A stretch of 38,749 nucleotides of DNA from Bacteroidota bacterium (GTDB taxonomy: Bacteria; Bacteroidota; Bacteroidia; Chitinophagales; Saprospiraceae). The notes under the pieces were generated by a model. That model did no database searches. It had not been told where the DNA came from and worked only from the letters and a program-made list of their open reading frames with translations. The position numbers and the translations under genes are program-made. Below are positions 33,439 through 38,749 of the stretch, piece after piece. The stretch's first letter is position 1. Each line of letters starts with the position of its first letter. The stretch is taken from contig JAAEZH010000047.1 in NCBI GenBank assembly GCA_018222965.1, forward strand, positions 1 to 38,749, given 5' to 3'.

Positions 33439-34608
33439 ATGGATATATACACCAGAAAGTCCCGTTGGAAGTGGTACCTCGCTATTGCAGGGGTGTTGAT
33501 CATACTGATCTCCATGTTCTACACCAACTACCTGACCAGCAATCTGGCTGATGAGGAACGCAAAAAGGTGCAGCACTGGCTCATGGCACTGGAATCGGTC
33601 AGCAAGCCCGTAAGTGATGAATGCCTCAACTGTGGAGATTTTACCCTGCAAACGGAAATTCTAAAGGCCAATACCACCATTCCGGTCATTCTGGTTAGCG
33701 AAACAGGTACCATCGTAGACGCTTTTAATTTCGGCGAAAGCCGCGACACCAATATCGTCTTTCTCGAGCAGGAGGTACAAAAGATGCAGGCAGCCGGCAT
33801 CGAGCCGATCCAGGGATTCGCTCAAAATGTGTATTACCAGCAGTCCAGTCTGCTTACGATGCTCCAATACTTTCCCATCATACAATTGTTGCTTATCGCT
33901 GCCTTTATTATTGCCGGTTACATGGCATTCAGCAATGCACGTCGGTCGGAACAAAACCGGGTATGGGTAGGTATGGCCAAAGAAACCGCTCACCAGTTGG
34001 GCACACCGATCTTTGCTATTGTTGGCTGGATCGAACATTTAAAATCCATTCGAGCCGAAGACGAGGAGATTCAGGAAATCGTTTCAGAATTATCCAATGA
34101 TGTCCTTCGCCTCGAACTCATTGCCGATCGATTTAGCAAGATCGGTTCCACACCTGAACTCGAACGCATAGACGTGTACGAAGAACTCGAGAAATGCCGG
34201 GCCTACATGGAAAAAAGAGCCCCGCGTAAGGTAAGTTTCCACTTTCCGGAAGCTGGTGCCCATGATCCGCTGTATATCGAGATCAATCCGCCACTCTTTG
34301 ACTGGGTGATTGAAAACTTACTGCGCAATGCCCTCGATGCCATGGAAGGGAAAGGCGAAATTCATGTAGAGGTTTACGAAGAGGACCAAAACGTGGTGAT
34401 CGACCTGACCGACACGGGCAAAGGCATACCGACCAATAAGTTTAAAACCGTTTTCCAGCCTGGTTATACGACCAAGAAGCGCGGCTGGGGGCTCGGTTTG
34501 TCACTTGCCCGACGCATCATTGAGAAGTACCACACCGGAAAAATCTTCGTCAAACGTTCTGAACCTAAAGTAGCCACCACTTTTTCCATCGAAATGAAAA
34601 AGGTGTAG
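33439..34608 (+). CDS. Orphan sensor histidine kinase
   Basis: This 389-residue membrane kinase has TM1 (about 11-31) and TM2 (about 137-160) flanking a periplasmic domain of about 105 residues that contains a Cys pair (DECLNCGDF). The H-box is MAKETAHQLGTPIFAI with phospho-acceptor candidate His185. The ATPase domain shows N-box ENLLRNALDAM, G1 DTGKGIP, and G2 GWGLGLSLARRI. No response regulator lies beside it, so its partner is encoded elsewhere. Signal and targets are unknown. The AHQLGTP variant of the H-box is common in a Bacteroidota kinase group. One copy of the dispersed motif lies in the gene at 33730-33742. Confidence 0.9.
   Translation: MDIYTRKSRWKWYLAIAGVLIILISMFYTNYLTSNLADEERKKVQHWLMALESVSKPVSDECLNCGDFTLQTEILKANTTIPVILVSETGTIVDAFNFGESRDTNIVFLEQEVQKMQAAGIEPIQGFAQNVYYQQSSLLTMLQYFPIIQLLLIAAFIIAGYMAFSNARRSEQNRVWVGMAKETAHQLGTPIFAIVGWIEHLKSIRAEDEEIQEIVSELSNDVLRLELIADRFSKIGSTPELERIDVYEELEKCRAYMEKRAPRKVSFHFPEAGAHDPLYIEINPPLFDWVIENLLRNALDAMEGKGEIHVEVYEEDQNVVIDLTDTGKGIPTNKFKTVFQPGYTTKKRGWGLGLSLARRIIEKYHTGKIFVKRSEPKVATTFSIEMKKV
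33730..33742 (-). repeat. Dispersed motif GGCTTTCGCCGAA (inside histidine kinase gene)
   Basis: Plus strand TTCGGCGAAAGCC. It is read in a different frame from the copies in ugd and hlyD (here Phe-Gly-Glu-Ser), so it is not a shared peptide. Confidence 0.55.
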
Positions 34609-34706
34609 GTTGCCTGACTGCGGCTTTTAACCAGCTGCAGGAGGAAGTATTTGTCATATCACAGCAATGATTAAGGTCAATTATTAATTCTTATGGCCCA
34701 ATTACT

Positions 34707-34736
34707 TTTGCTGTATGGGGTACTTCCTTATTTTTG
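34707..34736 (+). promoter_or_regulatory. pckA promoter (TTTG-N18-TATTTTTG)
   Basis: TTTG at 34707-34710 and TATTTTTG at 34729-34736, separated by 18 bp, form the clearest complete Bacteroidota-type promoter in the window. Transcription should start near 34743, inside the longest pckA frame, which rules out its first ATG at 34734. Confidence 0.65.
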
Positions 34737-34802
34737 CAATATCATTTAACCAGTTTTCGGGTGTTAGCCCTATTCCCGAAGACCAAAAATTTTGCCCTAA
34801 CC

Positions 34803-36416
34803 ATGAGAGAAACTGGATTGAAAAATCCTAAGGTCGCCCTATTGGACCTGGGGTTAGAAGGTGTTAGTGCTGCTTATTGGAATCAAACTCCCGAAGCCTT
34901 GATGGAACAAACCGTCTGTCGCAATATGGGAGTGCTGTCAGACACCGGTGCACTGGTTGTGCAGACCGGCAAGTTTACAGGAAGATCCCCTAAGGACCGC
35001 TTTATTGTAAAAGATTCCTATACTGCTGATGCGGTTGACTGGAATTCCATCAACAAGCCGTTTGAAGCAGAACACTTTGCCACTCTCCGCAAAAAGATCC
35101 TCGATTATTTTCAGAGCAAGGATGTGTTTATCCGGGATGCCTATGCATGTGCAGACCCACAATATCGAATGAACATCAGACTGGTTTCGGAATACCCCTG
35201 GAGTAATTTGTTTGCATACAATATGTTCTTGCGGCCGGATGCTTCTGAAATTGAAACCTTCGCAGCAGAATGGACCATCCTCTGTGCTCCGGGCATGGAA
35301 GCGGATCCTAAAGTGGATGGCACTCGTGCCGCCAACTTTGCCGTGATCAATTTTAGTGAGAAAGAAATCCTGATTGGTGGCACCGGTTATACCGGCGAAA
35401 TCAAGAAAGGCATCTTTTCCGTACTGAATTTTGTATTGCCCTTTGAAAAAGACGTACTTTCCATGCACTGCTCCGCCAATGTGGGGGAAGATGGAGATGT
35501 AGCGATTTTCTTTGGCCTGTCAGGTACCGGAAAGACCACACTTTCTGCGGATCCACACCGACCACTGATTGGCGATGACGAGCATGGCTGGTCAAAGACA
35601 GGGATTTTCAACTTCGAAGGAGGTTGTTATGCCAAGACCATTGACCTCACGGCTGAGAAAGAGCCGGAGATCTTTGCCGCGATAAAGCACGGTGCCATTC
35701 TGGAAAACATTCGATTTTTTGAAGGTACCCGGACTCCGGATTACGAAAATGCAGAGATCACACAAAACACGCGTGTTTCTTACCCGATTCACCATATTGA
35801 GAACGCCATTCAACCTTCACATGCCGGACTGCCGAAGAATATCTTCTTCCTGACTTGTGATGCGTTTGGTGTATTGCCTCCGATCTCAAAACTGACACCT
35901 GGTCAGGCGATGTATCACTTCATCTCCGGTTATACAGCAAAAGTAGCCGGAACAGAAGAGGGTGTCACCGAGCCGGAAGCTACCTTCTCTGCTTGTTTTG
36001 GAGCGCCATTTATGCCCCTGCACCCGACCAAATATGCGGATATGCTGGGTCGTAAAATGCAGGAGCATGATGTAAATATCTGGTTGGTTAATACCGGCTG
36101 GACCGGAGGGGCTTTTGGGGATGGATCCCGTATGAAGCTCAAATATACCCGGGCAATGATCCATGCCGCATTGGATGGTGAACTGGAAAAAGCCGATTTC
36201 GACAGCATGGAAATTTTCGGATTGCAAATTCCGACGGCTTGTCCGGAAGTTCCGGATCACTTGTTGAACCCGCGTAATACCTGGAAAGACAAGGAAGCTT
36301 ACGACAGCAAAGCGAAATCACTGGCTATTGCTTTTGAGAAAAACTTTGCCAAGTTTGCAGATCAGGCAACGGCTGAAATGCTGGAGGCAGCTCCTGTTGT
36401 GCCACAGAATATTTGA
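34803..36416 (+). CDS. pckA: Phosphoenolpyruvate carboxykinase (ATP)
   Basis: PckA converts oxaloacetate and ATP to PEP, CO2 and ADP, the entry step of gluconeogenesis. The protein has 537 residues from ATG 34803 (MRETGLKNPKV), the usual family length. Marks include TGRSPKDRF near the N-terminus, the P-loop GLSGTGKTTLS from about residue 238, GDDEHGWS (metal/kinase-2 region) and the late WTGGAFGDGSRMKL. The longer frame from 34734 starts within the promoter and adds 23 residues without family similarity, so I reject it. It is a single-gene unit with its own promoter and terminator. With aconitase and its RamB-like regulator nearby, growth on acids or amino acids is consistent. Confidence 0.97.
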   Translation: MRETGLKNPKVALLDLGLEGVSAAYWNQTPEALMEQTVCRNMGVLSDTGALVVQTGKFTGRSPKDRFIVKDSYTADAVDWNSINKPFEAEHFATLRKKILDYFQSKDVFIRDAYACADPQYRMNIRLVSEYPWSNLFAYNMFLRPDASEIETFAAEWTILCAPGMEADPKVDGTRAANFAVINFSEKEILIGGTGYTGEIKKGIFSVLNFVLPFEKDVLSMHCSANVGEDGDVAIFFGLSGTGKTTLSADPHRPLIGDDEHGWSKTGIFNFEGGCYAKTIDLTAEKEPEIFAAIKHGAILENIRFFEGTRTPDYENAEITQNTRVSYPIHHIENAIQPSHAGLPKNIFFLTCDAFGVLPPISKLTPGQAMYHFISGYTAKVAGTEEGVTEPEATFSACFGAPFMPLHPTKYADMLGRKMQEHDVNIWLVNTGWTGGAFGDGSRMKLKYTRAMIHAALDGELEKADFDSMEIFGLQIPTACPEVPDHLLNPRNTWKDKEAYDSKAKSLAIAFEKNFAKFADQATAEMLEAAPVVPQNI

Positions 36417-36423
36417 TAATTCC

Positions 36424-36437
36424 GGCTTTCGCCGAAT
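36424..36437 (+). repeat. Dispersed motif GGCTTTCGCCGAAT (intergenic, after pckA)
   Basis: Exact 14-mer followed by GAC, lying between the pckA stop and its terminator; the copy at 7463 is followed by GAT. Confidence 0.6.
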
Positions 36438-36446
36438 GACTATATT

Positions 36447-36479
36447 AAGGTCTGTTCCTTCGGGGGCAGGCCTTTTTTA
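36447..36479 (+). terminator. Rho-independent terminator after pckA
   Basis: AAGGTCTG (36447-36454) pairs with CAGGCCTT (36467-36474) with one G-T pair, around a 12-nt loop, followed by a T run. Confidence 0.8.
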
Positions 36480-36610
36480 TGGTCAAAATCAGCAGATTCG
36501 TCCACGCAAGTAAACGACAGTTTACCCCATTTTATCTGCTTTTTTGGCCATTTTGCGTACCTTAAGGTGCTTTTTATTGCTTCCAAAAATATTAAAACTA
36601 ATCACGCATT

Positions 36611-38617
36611 ATGAAAAGACGCTTACTATTAGTAGCAGTCGCAATGGTCTTCGCTAGCTGGGGACTGATTGCACAATCATTCTCTGACGATTTTGAAGCC
36701 TACAACCCGGGCGATTTAATTTCACAATCATCTCCTGATTGGACAACATGGGGCGGCGGCGGAACAGCCGACGATGCTCCTGTTTCTGATGATCAGGCAT
36801 TTAGCGGATCAAATTCACTCAAGCTTTTCAGCGAATCTACCGCTGGAGGACCAGCTGATGTGGTGCTTCCATTTGGAGGTATCTACACCGAAGGTACTTT
36901 TGAATTTGACGTTATGATGTATGTTGAATCCGGTACTGGTGCTTACTTCAATTTCCAGGCAACAGAACCAATTGGTACTACCTGGGCACTTGAAGTTGCC
37001 ATTGACGGTTCCGGTAACCTGGTACTTAGCAATACAAGCGGTACTTACGGTGACGGAGTTGTACCACAAGATGAGTGGTTTAACATCAATTTCAACATTG
37101 ATCTTACTGCCAATTCCTGGAGTTGTTTTATTGATGGCGATCTGATTGCCAACTTCAACAATCCAAATAACTCGCTGGCGAGTCTTGACCTTTTCCCTTT
37201 CTGGGCGGGAGGTACTTCTCACTACTTCGTTGATGACATCAGCTTTGAGTACAATGAGCCAATGCTTCCAGACTGGGATGCAGCAATGTCCGGACTGGAT
37301 ATGCGCAGTGCAGGTTTGACCGGTCAGGAACTGGAAGTTGCTGGTACTGTTAAGAACACAGGGGTAAATACCATCAACTCTGTTGATATTACCTGGACTG
37401 ACGGCACCAACGACTACACCGAAACAATTGACGGTTTGAACCTTGCTTCTCTTGAAGAAGTAGCATTCGTTATGGATGGTTCGTACACCATCATTGAAGG
37501 TGCACAAATTGTTACGGCAACCGTTTCCAATCCGAACGGAAACACCGACATGAACGATGCCAATGACTCTTCCAGTAAGCCGATCACCGGTTACACGCCT
37601 GCTCCACACAAAGGAGTACTCATTGAAGAGGCTACCGGAACCTGGTGTGGATGGTGTCCACGTGGTTCTGTAAACATGGAATTGATGCACGATCGTTACC
37701 CGGATCATTTTGTAGGCGTTGCTGTACACAATGGCGATCCTATGGTTGTGACGGAGTATGACAATGGCATGACTGGTCTTCCTGGTTTCACTGGTTTCCC
37801 CAGTGTAGCTGTTGAGCGTGGCACCATCATTGATCCTAGTCAGATTGAGAGTTACCTCTTACCTGGTGTTACGGAGTCTCCACTGGCTCGCCTGGCCAAC
37901 AAAGTTGAGTATGACGATGTTTCCGGTGAACTGACTATCACTGTTGAGGCTGAGGCACTCGAAGATTTCAGCGGTGACTACCGTTTGAATGTTGCTATTA
38001 TTGAGAACGATGTTACGGGTACAGGATCTGGTTACAATCAGGTTAACTACTACTCCGGTGGTGGTGCTGGTCCGATGGCCGGATACGAAAACCTGCCAAA
38101 TCCGGTTCCTGCTGCTGACATGGTTTACCAGGAAGTAGCTCGCGCAATCCTTGGTGGTTACCAGGGTGCTTCAGGCAGCCTTCCTACAGACATGGCTACT
38201 GGCGACATTGCGGAGTATACCTATACTTATGTAATTCCTGCTGAGGTAAATGCTGACAATATTGAGATCATCAGTATGTTGATTGAGCCTAATGGTCAGG
38301 TAGACAACGCGCACAAATCAGGTATTGAGGGTACAGTTAGTTCTACTACAGCTGTATTTGCGAATCACCTGGCAGAAGTTTACCCAAATCCATTTACCGA
38401 TGAGCTGAACATCCGTTTGGCCCTTTCCGAAATGGTTGAGGTTGACATGATCGTGGTTAATTCAGTAGGTGCTACAGTTGCGGCCCGCAACTACGGCGAG
38501 TTGTATGGCAATCAGGTACTGACCTTAAATGGTTCTGACCTGGCTTCTGGTGTATACTTTGTACACCTGCGTGCCGGCAACCAGCTTATTACGAAGAAAG
38601 TAAATTTAGTACGATAA
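36611..38617 (+). CDS. T9SS-secreted Omp28-like protein with C-terminal sorting domain
   Basis: This 668-residue secreted protein has a signal peptide (MKRRLLLVAVAMVFASWGLIAQ). A jellyroll/ConA-like domain (about 25-215) opens with SDDFEAYNPGDL and ends with FVDDISFEY. A CARDB-like immunoglobulin domain follows (about 220-330). An Omp28-like thioredoxin-fold domain begins with HKGVLIEEATGTWCGWCPRG, where Cys-Gly-Trp-Cys is the redox motif (about 346-349). The C-terminal T9SS type A sorting domain starts with VYPNPFTDELNIRL and ends KKVNLVR. The protein should be exported by Sec, passed through the T9SS and fixed to the surface or released. Its codons favour GGT, GCT and GTT more than nearby genes, which suggests high expression. 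Substrate or redox partner is unknown. Confidence 0.9.
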   Translation: MKRRLLLVAVAMVFASWGLIAQSFSDDFEAYNPGDLISQSSPDWTTWGGGGTADDAPVSDDQAFSGSNSLKLFSESTAGGPADVVLPFGGIYTEGTFEFDVMMYVESGTGAYFNFQATEPIGTTWALEVAIDGSGNLVLSNTSGTYGDGVVPQDEWFNINFNIDLTANSWSCFIDGDLIANFNNPNNSLASLDLFPFWAGGTSHYFVDDISFEYNEPMLPDWDAAMSGLDMRSAGLTGQELEVAGTVKNTGVNTINSVDITWTDGTNDYTETIDGLNLASLEEVAFVMDGSYTIIEGAQIVTATVSNPNGNTDMNDANDSSSKPITGYTPAPHKGVLIEEATGTWCGWCPRGSVNMELMHDRYPDHFVGVAVHNGDPMVVTEYDNGMTGLPGFTGFPSVAVERGTIIDPSQIESYLLPGVTESPLARLANKVEYDDVSGELTITVEAEALEDFSGDYRLNVAIIENDVTGTGSGYNQVNYYSGGGAGPMAGYENLPNPVPAADMVYQEVARAILGGYQGASGSLPTDMATGDIAEYTYTYVIPAEVNADNIEIISMLIEPNGQVDNAHKSGIEGTVSSTTAVFANHLAEVYPNPFTDELNIRLALSEMVEVDMIVVNSVGATVAARNYGELYGNQVLTLNGSDLASGVYFVHLRAGNQLITKKVNLVR

Positions 38618-38654
38618 GACAGATCAGCTGTTTTCAGTTGAGTAAAAGAGAAAA

Positions 38655-38693
38655 AAGGCCTTTCCAATTCAATTTGGAAGGGTCTTTTTTTTT
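38655..38693 (+). terminator. Rho-independent terminator after the T9SS cargo gene
   Basis: AAGGCCTTTCCAA (38655-38667) pairs with TTGGAAGGGTCTT (38674-38686) with two G-T pairs, followed by a long T run. Confidence 0.9.
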
Positions 38694-38695
38694 GA

Positions 38696-38749
38696 CCTGA
38701 CGGGTCGGCAACCTGACGGGTCGGCAACCTGACGGGTCGGCAACCTGAC
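38696..38749. repeat. CCTGACGGGTCGGCAA 16-bp tandem repeat, cut by window end
   Basis: Three perfect 16-bp units and a 6-bp start of a fourth follow the terminator directly. The same unit family, including both orientations, builds the inverted repeat at 11710-11778. The array may continue beyond the window. Confidence 0.93.

Noticed and set aside
34734-34802. N-terminal 23-residue extension of PckA
   Set aside because: It begins inside the promoter -7 box, lacks family similarity and exceeds the usual length.
36815-37729. 304-residue minus-strand frame inside the T9SS cargo gene
   Set aside because: The reading is antisense to clear domain motifs (CGWC, CARDB-like region) and has low-quality composition.

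Overview
This window looks like chromosomal DNA from a Bacteroidota bacterium. The genes that point there are a PorQ-like type IX secretion (T9SS) protein, a secreted protein with a C-terminal T9SS sorting domain, many Cys-anchored lipoproteins, a periplasmic S9B dipeptidyl peptidase, a Bacteroidota-style trigger factor, and several upstream matches to the Bacteroidota -7 promoter element TAnnTTTG. The mix (T9SS, planctomycete-like DUF1501/cytochrome genes, short palindromic 16-17 bp intergenic repeats) fits a Saprospiria-like lineage, but that placement is inference. Most of the window is core metabolism and housekeeping. The accessory interest lies at 17.3-23.1 kb and in several repeat families.

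Layout. 0-7 kb (minus strand): a YbjQ-like protein, a DPP-IV-like peptidase, purA, a Fur-family regulator and a bifunctional RelA/SpoT. 7.3 kb: tRNA-Leu(UAG). 7.6-11.1 kb (plus): the proteostasis cluster tig-clpP-clpX, closed by a strong terminator. 11.3-13.9 kb (plus): a small DoxX-like membrane protein, truA and an overlapping PBP4-type carboxypeptidase lipoprotein. 13.9-17.3 kb (minus): a C39-peptidase ABC exporter and its HlyD-like adaptor, a peptide export pair whose ABC gene lacks a normal start codon. 17.6 kb: a LolA-like carrier. 18.66-22.93 kb (plus): a tight five-gene operon of four lipoproteins and a Tat-type alkaline-phosphatase-fold protein. I read it as a split version of the planctomycete PSCyt1/DUF1549/DUF1553 + DUF1501 gene pair. 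23.0-27.0 kb: an XRE/RamB-like regulator divergent from aconitase. 27.1 kb: mscL. 27.75-29.7 kb (minus): an ECF sigma factor overlapping a protein that combines an inner-membrane anchor with a beta-barrel-like C-terminus. 30-33.2 kb (minus): porQ, a MORN-repeat lipoprotein and UDP-glucose dehydrogenase. 33.4-38.6 kb (plus): an orphan histidine kinase, ATP-type PEP carboxykinase and a large Omp28-like T9SS cargo protein.

Repeats. (1) A 13-14-mer, GGCTTTCGCCGAA(T), is scattered in genes and intergenic DNA on both strands. (2) Two arrays of six TGGTTCCGT nonamers and one CACACT hexamer array each abut a similar AT-rich block. One such block forms the 3' end of the XRE gene and another sits at the start of the ABC exporter gene. 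(3) A 16-bp family, CCTGACGGGTCGGCAA, occurs at 11.7 kb and at the window end. (4) A 17-bp palindromic family lies downstream of mscL.

Several genes have a better start than the longest reading frame: fur, hlyD, porQ, the MORN lipoprotein, ugd, pckA and two lipoproteins of the five-gene operon. The reasons are given in each entry. Nothing here was checked by database search. Family assignments rest on motifs read by eye.
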